Counted from the first letter of the stretch, positions 9,848 to 20,184 are shown. The stretch is 64,000 nucleotides of DNA from Tritrichomonas musculus (GCA_039105265.1 JAPFFF010000016.1:1426001-1490000), one strand, 5' to 3'. The notes: generated by a model not told the origin, from the letters alone. Translations and numbers: made by a program.

Positions 9848-11044
9848 TTAGTTCTTCATCAAAATATTTGTGATTTGAATAATTCTTAATTTGATTCCTT
9901 CTTCTTTATCTTTCAATAAAAGGTTGAAAAGTTCGTTATATTTATAGAAGTTCAAATAGAAGAATCCATGATTTTGAATAGTTTCTGTTTCAAAATAATA
10001 GTAATTGTGATATTTAATACAATTAGCTATAATCGATTCTTTTCTTTTTGGATTTTTTTCTTCTTGAAACAGAAATGTATTTTGAATGTAGTCTGCAAAA
10101 TCATTGTGATGACATTTAATTGATTCAATAAGGCATCTTAAATATTCCTTATTTGGATCGTTTAATTCTTCTTCATTTTCCTTATCGAATTTTGGTGGAA
10201 AAACTTTATTCGTTTCAAGCATGTGAATCAGTTCTGCATTTTTTGAATGAATCGCATAAAGCCACAGCGATCCTTTCAATTCAACTTTACTCATCATCAA
10301 ATATTGAAAAATTTGAATCGATCCAAAGAAAGCCGAATACTCAATCAGTGTCGTGTTCTTTCGTTCCAGTAAGAATGAATTGGTCTCAAAAATTGATGGT
10401 GTAATTTGGCTTGAAAGTGAATAGTTGATGCGAGTCACATATGAAATGAATTCTTCAACTGAATCATTTCTTATCATTGAGCAAATGTGTGAGTCATTCT
10501 CGCCTTCTTCCCGTTTCAATTCATAGTTGTCAAAAATATTTGATGACTTATTTAAAAGTTCGTTTTTAACAGATTTCTTTTTCTCTTCTCCTAAAAATTG
10601 TTCAAGCTCCGGATAGAAAAAGTGACAGTAACGGTTACCGTTAGATTCATATTTACTCATCATCGATTCACAAATCCTGTCTGTCATTTTTATGATGTCA
10701 TTCGTCAATAGAAAATGAACGAGTAATTTGTTGTCTTCAAAAATATTGAAGATTTCTTCATTTGACAAGGTCTGTTTGATTTGGTGTTTATAATGAAGAA
10801 GAAGTTGTTTAGTTCTGGTGATGAAAGTTGTATCGCGGTGGTGTTCCTCACTGATATTTTTGACAATTAGCAAAATGTCTTTCATGTCTTCAAAAGCTCC
10901 ATCTTTGTCTTCCTGTTTGAGATTTGGAGAGAATCTTTCAAAACATTTTTCATTCGTTGCGTCGTCGAATTCCTCATCTGAATTTTCTAGAAATTCGAGA
11001 ATCGCGATGTAAAGCTTTTTCTTATCAGCGATATAGCTTTCCAT
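9848..11044 (-). CDS. DUF3447/ankyrin-type protein, copy A
   Basis: This is a 398-residue ORF with an ATG at 11044-11042. Residues 1-190 are the helical N-terminal region usual in trichomonad DUF3447 proteins. About 215-300 carry the DUF3447/ankyrin core: TTLIEYSAFFGSIQIFQYLM, then SLWLYAIHSKNAELIHMLE. A Cys/His-containing helix pair (CLIESIKCHHNDFADYIQN) and a region ending NELFNLLLKDKEEGIKLRII follow. It differs from copy B (18988-20184) at only about three residues: I12T, K157M and an I/S change in SYVTR(I/S)NYSL. It stops just before a decayed ankyrin linker that leads into the LRR array, so it may be the intact front half of a broken gene. The family is very numerous in trichomonads; its role is unknown and protein binding is presumed. 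Confidence 0.75.
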   Translation of the reverse strand: MESYIADKKKLYIAILEFLENSDEEFDDATNEKCFERFSPNLKQEDKDGAFEDMKDILLIVKNISEEHHRDTTFITRTKQLLLHYKHQIKQTLSNEEIFNIFEDNKLLVHFLLTNDIIKMTDRICESMMSKYESNGNRYCHFFYPELEQFLGEEKKKSVKNELLNKSSNIFDNYELKREEGENDSHICSMIRNDSVEEFISYVTRINYSLSSQITPSIFETNSFLLERKNTTLIEYSAFFGSIQIFQYLMMSKVELKGSLWLYAIHSKNAELIHMLETNKVFPPKFDKENEEELNDPNKEYLRCLIESIKCHHNDFADYIQNTFLFQEEKNPKRKESIIANCIKYHNYYYFETETIQNHGFFYLNFYKYNELFNLLLKDKEEGIKLRIIQITNILMKN

Positions 11045-11104
11045 TATTTGCAGAGGAATAAAAAAAAAGTAATTTTTATAATTTTATTGAAAAAGTTTAA
11101 AATT

Positions 11105-11468
11105 TTAACATTTTCACTTTTTGAATTATTTAAGGAGATTTTTTAAATAATTCAAATAAAAATATCTTTCTACACATTTGATTTAAAGCTATCAATGATT
11201 ATAAATATTAATTGTATATAATTAAATTAAATTAAATAAAATAAAAAGCTTAAATAAACCATTACATTTATGAATGAGCTTGATTTTTGCATGCATATAA
11301 TTCTTAATTAGGATATTATTTGAATGCTTTATTTCCTTGAGAACATTTTCTACAATTATTAAGCAGTAGTAAGAATAGTTAAAACAATATTCTAATCAGG
11401 AAAACGATGAAATACTAAATAGCATTCTGGACTATATATAAAATTTTAAATTCGTATAAATTTGCTAA
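11105..11468. other. AT-rich intergenic stretch
   Basis: No gene or repeat was recognised here. The stretch ends in a 36-base sequence (11469-11504) that recurs on the far side of the next element. Confidence 0.5.
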
Positions 11469-11638
11469 AAATTTTGGAGGATCATGAAAACTTTACAGAT
11501 GAATGGCGTAATGCAAGAGCATTCAAAAAGTGAAGATTTTTTTTAAGCGAAAAACGATCAAAAACGATCAAAAAACACGTTTTTAAATTGAGAACAGCTC
11601 ACAAAATGCATAACTTTTTGAGAATACCGACTTTTTGA

Positions 11639-11769
11639 CTAGGCTTTTGTGTCCGAAATTTTTTTTCTCAAAAAGTTTCGAAAAATGTCCGAAAAGTATC
11701 CAAATTGGATATTTTTGGATACTTTTTTTAACTTTTTGAATATAAAAAATTTCGGACACAAAAGCCTAG
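11639..11769. mobile_element. 131-bp MITE with 26-bp TIRs and 8-bp TSD
   Basis: CTTTTTGA at 11631-11638 is repeated at 11770-11777. The element begins CTAGGCTTTTGTGTCCGAAA and ends with the exact reverse complement, a perfect inverted match of about 26 bases. The opposite arm of the foldback element, near 13980-13990, shows the empty site with a single CTTTTTGA (as its reverse complement TCAAAAAG). Insertion and target duplication are thus shown directly. The 8-bp TSD suggests a hAT-like source. Confidence 0.9.
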
Positions 11770-13211
11770 CTTTTTGAAGCTCAAAACACGGTTATAGCTT
11801 TAAATAATTGGCCTTTTGGCTTCTCTAAACGGCGCCATTTTTCTTCTTGGTCTCATGAATTAGAATTCGGAGCTCTTCTGCAGGGAGCAATGTCTAATCT
11901 AATTCATGAGGTTCCTAGAGTGTGTAGCTCACTGCAGGGGGCCGCATAATCTAGGTTTCAAGATGATTTTACAAGTTTCAATTAGCTTAGAAATAACGAC
12001 TACTGAGGCTCTTAATTTCGTATTTCGAAATAAGAAACTGCAAATTTCACAATTTATTTCCTATATATTCTGAAATTTGAAATGAGTTATCAAAACTTCC
12101 AATATTTACAGATTAAATGCACATGATGCTGAAATACAGGATTTAACAGTCATTTTAAATCCAGCATTTATTAATCATGCGCATAATGATATAAATTTCG
12201 ATTTTGAATAATGTTTAAAATGAGATAATTCAGGATATTTAATTAATAAGTTCATGTGCTGATGATTGTAATAATGATTAATTTTCCTTCAGTGGATAAA
12301 ATTGTTGACAATGTATTTAATTGGATATAATAAAAACAATGCGATATTTTCGCATGTTTGGTGAACGTATATTTTATGTTATATATAATCAGTTCATTAC
12401 TTAGATGAACTTTAATATTAAAATTTTTGATTAAGAACTTAATAAGAGATTATCATTTCTTTTACGGCCAAATTTGAATTCAAATTTATAATATTTTGAA
12501 AATAAAAGACCATTTATTTTCACAAATATACTAAAATTTTACACAAATGAGATAAGATCAATAAAAAGCACGGATTCAGAAACATTTGAAAAAGCAGTTA
12601 CTGAAAAACAGCATCATTTATTCAGTATGAAATATAAAAATCATGTTGCTAAACTAAGATCTAAATATAAATAAAATTTTATTTAATACTTTTGTTTATT
12701 CGGCACTTATAAATGTCAAGCGTATCAATTATATATATTAAATTTAAAAATAACAGTTCATCACTTACTCATTTAAGCATTTATATTTATTTTGACAAAT
12801 GTAATTCAAAATCAAATGTGCATGACAAGAAAGTTCTGGGCTTATCAGCTGTATTAGAGGCATTGCTTTCTTATCATGAACATTTGAATAGGAAGTACTG
12901 TATTTATGTAAATAAAATATTTATAAAACAAGCATTTTGGAAATATAAACGATGAAAATAGCAGTAAATAATTCCAAGATGCTAATATTGGTTTTACAAT
13001 TAGTAGTTTCGATGGAAATTGAAGATTATTTGAAATTTGTAAAATCATCTTGAAACCTAGATTATGCGGCCCCCTGCAGTGAGCTACACACTCTAGGAAC
13101 CTCATGAATTAGATTAGACATTGCTCCCTGCAGAAGAGCTCCGAATTCTAATTCATGAGACCAAGAAGAAAAATGGCGCCGTTTAGAGAAGCCAAAAGGC
13201 CAATTATTTAA

Positions 13212-13955
13212 GGTGGTTCACAATAAATTGAATACTTTCCGAAAAATGATTTTTTTACCCAAATAAAAAAGATATATAAACAAAATAAATAAAGGATTAA
13301 TAAGTATAATTGAACATGATTTAAAATATATTTAAACCATAATTCATTTCTCTTTATATCATGAAATTTCATCAATCATTATTTGGGATTTTTGAGAATA
13401 AATGTCTTTAAAAAATAGACAAATTACTGCAATTTTTGCAAATTTATAAAAAGGATACAAATTTAAAAACTATATAAACAAAATAATGCGTAATTAAATA
13501 ATTTTCCTTTATAAAACATTAAATGATAATATATAAAATTTTGTCTATTGAGCATAATTGAATTACAATTCATATTTCGTTTAATAATTTGTAAACAAAG
13601 CTTTTTGATCCATTTTGAAACGTATTTAGCCGTAATATATGTTTAATTGTAAAAAAAAATAATTGAAACTTTAATAAAAAATCCATGAGAACATTTCATA
13701 AAACCAGGCATAAAAATATTTTACTGTTGCTTTTTAAAGAAAATTTTAAAGATCGCCGATTTTTAAATTAGGTCTTTATTTAAAAATTAATATTATATTA
13801 TTTTCCTGTGAGCGGTCGAATTGCAAAAAAGTATGATCAGATAAAAATTGAAAAAGATCATAATTTATGTTTTGAGTTTGGTTTGTAAACATTAAATATT
13901 CATCGAGAACCAGCCGTGTAAAAAAAAGCGGTTACGGCGGTTAAGTAGAACCACC
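13212..13955. mobile_element. 744-bp TTAA-target element
   Basis: TTAA at 13208-13211 is repeated at 13956-13959. The element starts GGTGGTTCACAATAAATTG and ends TAGAACCACC, so the inverted ends are GGTGGTTC. The other arm of the foldback element shows the empty site, GCTTTAAATAATTGG at about 11791-11805. There is no ORF of note. TTAA targets are typical of piggyBac and of some Kolobok-like elements. A 104-bp element at 43144-43247 has related ends and also sits in TTAA. Confidence 0.88.
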
Positions 13956-14226
13956 TTAAAGCTATAACCGTGTTTTGAGCTTCAAAAAGTCGGTATTCTC
14001 AAAAAGTTATGCATTTTGTGAGCTGTTCTCAATTTAAAAACGTGTTTTTTGATCGTTTTTCGCTTAAAAAAAATCTTCACTTTTTGAATGCTTTTGCATT
14101 TCGCCCATAAATTTTGGAGGATCATGAAAACTTTGCATATGAATTCCCAATTTTATTAGATAACAAAGCCCTAAATTATTTTTACTCGAAAATTCATGAT
14201 TATACTATATTTTATCTTTGATTTGA

Positions 14227-14415
14227 TGAAATTTTTGATTTGATATTGATATCAGAGATGAAATTTTTGATTTGATATTGATATCAGAGATGAAATTTTT
14301 GATTTGATATTGATATCAGAGATGAAATTTTTGATTTGATATTGATATCAGAGATGAAATTTTTGATTTGATATTGATATCAGAGATGAAATTTTTGATT
14401 TGATATTGATATCAC
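14227..14415. repeat. 32-bp tandem repeat, about six copies
   Basis: The unit is GAAATTTTTGATTTGATATT plus GATATCAGAGAT, repeated with almost no variation. The last copy runs into GATATCACAAAAATAG. A short (AT)n run follows at about 14475-14493. No coding role is visible. Confidence 0.9.
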
Positions 14416-14653
14416 AAAAATAGATCAATTATCGATATCGAAAATCGAGACTTAACAAGTATAACAAAAAGTCATATATATATATATATATATCAAAAAT
14501 GAAAAGAAAAAAGAAAATATATCTTATATTCTATTTTTATTAAAAACAGGTATGTTTTCAGGCCATGAAATGATATTTGTTTTCGTTGCATGATTTGATT
14601 GCTTGGTTAACTGCTTGAATGATATATTGGTCATTGAATTTTCTTTCTAATAT

Positions 14654-14944
14654 TTATGCATGATGTAAATATTCAAGAGCTCTCTTCTTGTTGTCACTGT
14701 CCTTTCCCCATGATTCTCGGAAGAAAAAACTGATATTTGTTGTGCTTTGCCATAATGAAAGTTCTTCGTTAGCTTTCTTTTCGTCTTTACCATCGTATGA
14801 ATTCAATCGATCGTGAAATTCTTTCGTGACAAAGTTCTTTAAATCTTTTCTCCAATTTTCAAAACCTTCTTCTTCAATACAATATTTCTTTTTACCAATA
14901 ACATATAATTCCGCAACAGAGAGTGTTTGATTTTCTTTATCCAT
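14654..14944 (-). CDS. Small hypothetical protein (96 aa)
   Basis: The ATG is at 14944-14942. The product is charged and helical: it begins MDKENQTLSVAELYVIGKKK and has several aromatic residues (YCIEEEGFENWRKDLKNF, ISFFFRESWGKDSDNKKRAL). It has no signal peptide, membrane span or recognised motif. A TCACA sequence about 22 bases upstream of the ATG fits the trichomonad initiator consensus TCA-Y-W. Codon use and amino-acid mix look protein-like rather than like random AT-rich sequence. I do not recognise the family. Confidence 0.45.
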   Translation of the reverse strand: MDKENQTLSVAELYVIGKKKYCIEEEGFENWRKDLKNFVTKEFHDRLNSYDGKDEKKANEELSLWQSTTNISFFFRESWGKDSDNKKRALEYLHHA

Positions 14945-15813
14945 TTCTTCAAAAAGGATTTTATTAATGTGAAATTACTTGATGATTTTCATTTATTTGA
15001 TATCTCATAAAATATAAAAATTAAACATCATTTAATTTTGATTCAATTATTCTTATATATTGAAAGCAATTGAACATATAATACTCAATTCTTCAATTAT
15101 TAATTCAATATTTGACTACTTCTTCTCTCAATTATATCAAAATAAAAAATCATAAATTCAAAATATCTTGTTAAATATCTTTTCATTTACCATAATATGC
15201 TAAAAAAATTAATTTGATATAATTTGATCTTTAAAAATATTTTTCAAAAATATCTGTTTAGTTTTTAAAGATAACAGTGAGAAAATATCTAGGTTTTCAA
15301 AAAGAATTTTCATTGAAAAAGTTATGAAACTATCCCTGTCCTTTTTCAATTTTGGACAGGACTGTCAACAATATAGAGTGGACAGCCAAACCTAAGAAAA
15401 TATGAAAGTCATAAATTTACTGTGATAAATGCAATCCTGCATCTCAGAAAAAGTCAGCATATCCATTTATTTATTATTTGTATTTAATATTTGCTTGAAA
15501 TTATGCTTATCAATAATTCAATCAGTTTCACTATGAAGCTTTCACATTCTTTGAAATTTATTTCATAATTTTGAGTCTAGCGAAAATAATTGAAAATAAA
15601 AGTTTTAATTTCTTCAGGAATATAAGAGAACGGCTATTCAAATTTATAGTAATTTCTGAGAAATAATGGTTTATGCTAATACCTTAAGTTCTGAAAAAGA
15701 TATAACTTTAGTGCTGCTTTTAAAAAAAAAATGGCAGTTTCCAAGGCTCAAAAAAGTTGCATATCTTGCTAGATCACGAAGAAAATTGATTTCAAATCAT
15801 AAAATTCATTTGA
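14945..15813. other. AT-rich intergenic stretch
   Basis: No supported gene. Near 15330-15390 there is a small inverted motif (CTGTCCTTTTT...GGACAGGACTGTC, then GGACAGCC) that might be old transposon debris. A short plus-strand frame at 15666-15884 crosses the start of the duplication and is probably chance. Confidence 0.4.
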
Positions 15814-16044
15814 AAAATGCAGCTTTTGATGATATTAAAAATGCTGATATATTTTGTTCACCAATTTTTATTATGCATGTGTAACATTCCAACATAAAGT
15901 GCATGCTTGCAATATTTTTATACAATAATGTTATATTCAAAGCTTTATTATTCATGTATTTATCAAGCTTTTAAAATTCTAAGAAAAAATTCGTATTTTC
16001 AAGTGATGGTACATTTCAAAATAAAATGATAAAATAACATTGTA

Positions 16045-17553
16045 CAGGGTTGGACATACTAAATAGGAATTGAAAAAAAATTGAATAGTATCGCTCATTC
16101 AATCTCATTCAATTTTTTTTCAATAGCGTAAAATTACCTTGAGACTTTTTCTGTAGAATTGCCTTACTAAATGGGAAACTTTGAATACAGAAAATTATAC
16201 ATTAATTTTTTTAATATCTCAAAAAATTGCATAGTAAAACAAAATTAAGTGTCAATTATATATGTAATATTTTATAGATTTTTATATATAATTATATTAT
16301 TTAAATTATTTAAAACGATTAACCTGATATCTTTATTTTGAAAAAATAAAATTTATAAGAAAATTTTAATGAGAATATATTTTAATAAAAGTAATGTTAC
16401 TTGTCATAATTATTTAACAACTGTGTTGCATGTGAATAATGTTGTTTAATAATGATCTACAATTCAAACCTTCCCAAATAGAAAGGCAATTCCTCAGAAA
16501 AAGTTTCTCTTTTAATCAATTTGGAAAATAGATATTTTAATGTTTAAAAATTCTACTCCAAAAGCGAATTTTGATCCAATAACTTTATCAGGCATGAAAA
16601 TACCAAAGAATCATAATAGTAATATAGATAGATAATTTTCAAGTATAGTTAAAACATAGTTAAAGATCCTTATTCGTTTTATGTTTTAAATAGATACAAG
16701 AAAAAGAGCAACTACAAGTATTTCTGACTTTATTTTGGAATAGGATCAATGGTAGACTAATAATGGTGATCTATAAAATCAAAAAGAAGGTTAAAAAGAA
16801 ATTATTCAATAACTTTTATTTTTTATTGCTCAAAATGTGATGCCATGTTTTCTCTTTGAATAAAATTGAATAAAAGGTCATAAATTCGATGAAAATACTC
16901 CTTATTATTTAAAATTAAAATTAGAAGCACTCAATGTTCATTGTATAACTTATAACTTTTTAAATAATGAAATTCAACGCAAGCTTCATATTTGCAAGTA
17001 TATTTAAAACCAATTTTTTGAAAAAAAAATACAAAATATTTGAATATTTAATCTCACATAAAATTCAATATCAACGTCATTTCAACAAAACCTTCTCTTA
17101 AATATAAATTAAAACTATAAGAATAAAGTTTCTTGAAACAAAATATATATTGAGTTATTAATAAATTTTTAAATCATACAAAATTTCCTCAGAAAGTTTC
17201 CCATTTAGAAAGGCAAAACCATTCAATTTTAGAGTGTCAAAATTCCCATTTAGTAAGGCAAAAAAATAAATCTAAAAAACTAAAATAAAATGTAAATATC
17301 TCAAATTTTTTCTGTAAACTTAATTATTTTTTTTTAAAAATAAATAAATAACATTATAAATAATACATTTTTTTAAAATCGAAAAATCATATTTTTCTAT
17401 TCAAAATTTCCCAAATAGTAAGGCAATTAATTCAATTTTTGGCGGGAAAAAACAAAAACGCCGATAACCAGTTTGAATGGGTATTCAAAAAAAGTTTTTA
17501 AAAAGTGGATTGAGAAGATTGAGAGGCTTTCCCATTTTGCATGTCCAACCCTG
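16045..17553. mobile_element. Non-autonomous Tc1/mariner-like element (1509 bp, TA target)
   Basis: The element begins CAGGGTTGGACATACTAAAT and ends ATGCATGTCCAACCCTG in part (GCATGTCCAACCCTG), a perfect 13-base inverted match with further partial agreement. It is flanked by TA on both sides (16043-16044 and 17554-17555). Copy A of the duplication has the uninterrupted site AACATTGTATAAATC near 7765-7780. There is no transposase ORF. Inside, a motif like CCCATTTAGTAAGGCAA recurs at about 16150 (inverted), 16468, 17199, 17243 and 17405. The TA target and CAGGG ends fit Tc1/mariner or pogo-like elements. Confidence 0.9.
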
Positions 17554-17686
17554 TATAAATCTACAAAAAAAAAGTATTTATACAGTATAAAGATATTTCA
17601 TTTGGTCATTAATTAAATAAGGGAGTTTCTACACTCATTGACAAAATATAAAATAAAAAATAAATATAAAATATTATTTTTATTAA

Positions 17687-18862
17687 TTAATATGTTGTGA
17701 TTTTTGCCGTTGATGGTAATGAAAGCTTTTTTGGATCAATAAATGATGGAATTGATACTTGTGTTAATGATGAACATACACAGAAAGCAGAATTTCCAAT
17801 TGAAGTTACAGATGATGGAATTGATATTTGTGTTAATGATGAACATCCACTGAAAGCATAATCTCCAATTGAAGTTACAGATGATGGAATTGATATTTGT
17901 GTTAATGATAAACATCCAAAGAAAGCAGAATTTCCAATTGAAGTTACTGATGATGGAATTGATATTTGTGTTAATGATGAACATCCACTGAAAGCATAAT
18001 CTCCAATTGAAGTTACAGATGATGGAATTGATATTTGTGTTAATGATGAACATCCACTGAAAGCAAAACTTCCAATTGAAGTTACAGATGATGGAATTGA
18101 TATTTGTGTTAATGATGAACATTCTCTGAAAGCATCATTTCCAATTGAAGTTACAGATGATGGAATTGATATTTGTGTTAATGATGAACATCCATCGAAA
18201 GCATAATCTCCAATTGAAGTTACAGATGATGGAATTGGTATTTGTGTTAATGATGAACATCCATCGAAAGCATAATCTCCAATTGAAGTTACAGATGATG
18301 GAATTGATATTTGTGTTAATGATGAACATCCATCGAAAGCATAATCTCCAATTGAAGTTACAGATGATGGAATTGATATTTGTGTTAATGATGAACATCC
18401 ATCGAAAGCATAATCTCCAATTGAAGTTACAGATGATGGAATTGATATTTGGGTTAATGATGAACATCCACTGAAAGCATAATCTCCAATTGAAGTTACA
18501 GATGATGGAATTGATATTTGTGTTAATGATGAACATCTATTGAAAGCAAAACTTCCAATTGAAGTTACAGATGATGGAATTGATATTTGTGTTAATGATG
18601 AACATCTATTGAAAGCAGATCTTCCAATTGAAGTTACAGATGATGGAATTGATATTTGTGTTAATGATGAACATCCATCGAAAGCATAATCTCCAATTGA
18701 AGTTACAGATGATGGAATTGATATTTGGGTTAAATTGGTATTTTTCTTGAAAAATGTATTGGATATTTCATTTTCTTTTAATAATAAAAAATAAATAACT
18801 TCAACTTCATTCTTGTTTGCTGCTTTTTGTAATGCTGTTATATAAAAAAAATAATGAAACAT
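17687..18862 (-). CDS. BspA-like LRR protein, copy B
   Basis: This is a 391-residue ORF with an ATG at 18862-18860 and a stop at 17689-17687. Residues 1-40 hold an ankyrin-like segment (ITALQKAANKNEVEVIYFLL). Fourteen units of the form LTQISIPSSVTSIG-x-x-AF-x-x-C-S-S and one partial follow, closing with SIPSFIDPKKLSLPSTAKIT. The array is nearly uniform at the DNA level. There is no signal peptide and no membrane segment. The ATG falls inside what looks like a broken ankyrin linker, about 125 bases after the stop of the DUF3447 ORF at 18988-20184, so this may be the back half of a once continuous gene. BspA-type repeats are known as adhesin-like surface repeats in trichomonads and oral bacteria; that role for this copy is not shown. 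Confidence 0.7.
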   Translation of the reverse strand: MFHYFFYITALQKAANKNEVEVIYFLLLKENEISNTFFKKNTNLTQISIPSSVTSIGDYAFDGCSSLTQISIPSSVTSIGRSAFNRCSSLTQISIPSSVTSIGSFAFNRCSSLTQISIPSSVTSIGDYAFSGCSSLTQISIPSSVTSIGDYAFDGCSSLTQISIPSSVTSIGDYAFDGCSSLTQISIPSSVTSIGDYAFDGCSSLTQIPIPSSVTSIGDYAFDGCSSLTQISIPSSVTSIGNDAFRECSSLTQISIPSSVTSIGSFAFSGCSSLTQISIPSSVTSIGDYAFSGCSSLTQISIPSSVTSIGNSAFFGCLSLTQISIPSSVTSIGDYAFSGCSSLTQISIPSSVTSIGNSAFCVCSSLTQVSIPSFIDPKKLSLPSTAKITTY

Positions 18863-18987
18863 AAAAAAAAAGGATGTTGGTGAATGTCATAAAAATATTG
18901 AATATTTGAAATATCATAAAATATTCATTTAACGAACAGAATTAAAAAAAATTATGAAGTTATCTTATTGAATTGTGGTCGCTGAAA

Positions 18988-20184
18988 TTAGTTCTTCATC
19001 AAAATATTTGTGATTTGAATAATTCTTAATTTGATTCCTTCTTCTTTATCTTTCAATAAAAGGTTGAAAAGTTCGTTGTATTTATAGAAGTTCAAATAGA
19101 AGAATCCATGATTTTGAATAGTTTCTGTTTCAAAATAATAGTAATTGTGATATTTAATACAATTAGCTATAATCGATTCTTTTCTTTTTGGATTTTTTTC
19201 TTCTTGAAACAGAAATGTATTTTGAATGTAGTCTGCAAAATCATTGTGATGACATTTAATTGATTCAATAAGGCATCTTAAATATTCCTTATTTGGATCG
19301 TTTAATTCTTCTTCATTTTCCTTATCGAATTTTGGTGGAAAAACTTTATTCGTTTCAAGCATGTGAATCAGTTCTGCATTTTTTGAATGAATCGCATAAA
19401 GCCACAGCGATCCTTTCAATTCAACTTTACTCATCATCAAATATTGAAAAATTTGAATCGATCCAAAGAAAGCCGAATACTCAATCAGTGTCGTGTTCTT
19501 TCGTTCCAGTAAGAATGAATTGGTCTCAAAAATTGATGGTGTAATTTGGCTTGAAAGTGAATAGTTGCTGCGAGTCACATATGAAATGAATTCTTCAACT
19601 GAATCATTTCTTATCATTGAGCAAATGTGTGAGTCATTCTCGCCTTCTTCCCGTTTCAATTCATAGTTGTCAAAAATATTTGATGACTTATTTAAAAGTT
19701 CGTTTTTAACAGATTTCATTTTCTCTTCTCCTAAAAATTGTTCAAGCTCCGGATAGAAAAAGTGACAGTAACGGTTACCGTTAGATTCATATTTACTCAT
19801 CATCGATTCACAAATCCTGTCTGTCATTTTTATGATGTCATTAGTCAAAAGAAAATGAACGAGTAATTTGTTGTCTTCAAAAATATTGAAGATTTCTTCA
19901 TTTGACAAGGTCTGTTTGATTTGGTGTTTATAATGAAGAAGAAGTTGTTTAGTTCTGGTGATGAAAGTTGTATCGCGGTGGTGTTCCTCACTGATATTTT
20001 TGACAATTAGCAAAATATCTTTCATGTCTTCAAAAGCTCCATCTTTGTCTTCCTGTTTGAGATTTGGAGAGAATCTTTCAAAACATTTTTCATTCGTTGC
20101 GTCGTCGAATTCCTCATCTGAATTTTCTAGAAATTCGAGAATAGCAGTATAAAGCTTTTTCTTATCAGCGATATAGCTTTCCAT
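18988..20184 (-). CDS. DUF3447/ankyrin-type protein, copy B
   Basis: This is a 398-residue ORF with an ATG at 20184-20182, nearly identical to the ORF at 9848-11044 (about three amino-acid differences). The layout is the same: a helical N-terminal region, a DUF3447/ankyrin core near residues 215-300, and a C-terminal helical segment ending NILMKN. An alternative frame over the last codons reads FDEELISATTIQ, so the original C-terminus may have been a little longer. Conservation of the reading frame in both copies suggests recent duplication or retained function; the sequence alone cannot decide. Confidence 0.75.
   Translation of the reverse strand: MESYIADKKKLYTAILEFLENSDEEFDDATNEKCFERFSPNLKQEDKDGAFEDMKDILLIVKNISEEHHRDTTFITRTKQLLLHYKHQIKQTLSNEEIFNIFEDNKLLVHFLLTNDIIKMTDRICESMMSKYESNGNRYCHFFYPELEQFLGEEKMKSVKNELLNKSSNIFDNYELKREEGENDSHICSMIRNDSVEEFISYVTRSNYSLSSQITPSIFETNSFLLERKNTTLIEYSAFFGSIQIFQYLMMSKVELKGSLWLYAIHSKNAELIHMLETNKVFPPKFDKENEEELNDPNKEYLRCLIESIKCHHNDFADYIQNTFLFQEEKNPKRKESIIANCIKYHNYYYFETETIQNHGFFYLNFYKYNELFNLLLKDKEEGIKLRIIQITNILMKN

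Larger units (their letters stand above)
7542..11100. repeat. Segmental duplication, copy A
   Basis: This copy pairs with 15814-20242 in the same orientation. Similarity starts abruptly at AAAATGCAGCTTTTGATG (7542 and 15814) and fades just after the DUF3447 start codon, near 11100 and 20242. The flanks share about 200 bases, then the LRR array, then the DUF3447 ORF. The copies differ by a transposon in copy B at 16045, by LRR unit number (24 here, about 15 in B) and by scattered substitutions. Confidence 0.85.
11505..14105. mobile_element. 2.6-kb foldback element with inverted arms
   Basis: The left end reads GGCGTAATGCAAGAGCATTC and the inverted right end GGCGAAATGCAAAAGCATTC; both continue through AAAAAGTGAAGATTTT. 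The arms are about 11505-11981 and about 13025-14105. Each arm is interrupted by a different small transposon, and after removing those they pair for roughly 335 bases. The inner part of each arm contains its own hairpin (CTCATGAATTAG...CTAATTCATGAG) and a CTGCAG-rich stretch. The spacer (11982-13024) includes short frames such as FEKAVTEKQHHLFSMKYKNH near 12585-12645 that may be remains of a transposase; this is weak. A 36-base sequence flanks the element on both sides with two mismatches (11469-11504 and 14109-14144), far longer than a usual TSD. Confidence 0.7.

Noticed and set aside
10153-10404. Plus-strand frames at 10153 and 19293, and at 10818 and 19958
   Set aside because: Identical in both duplicates only because they are shadows of the conserved DUF3447 ORFs.
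12713-13105. Two short overlapping frames on opposite strands as genes
   Set aside because: They lie in the spacer and arm of the foldback element, have no recognisable family and cross the arm boundary.
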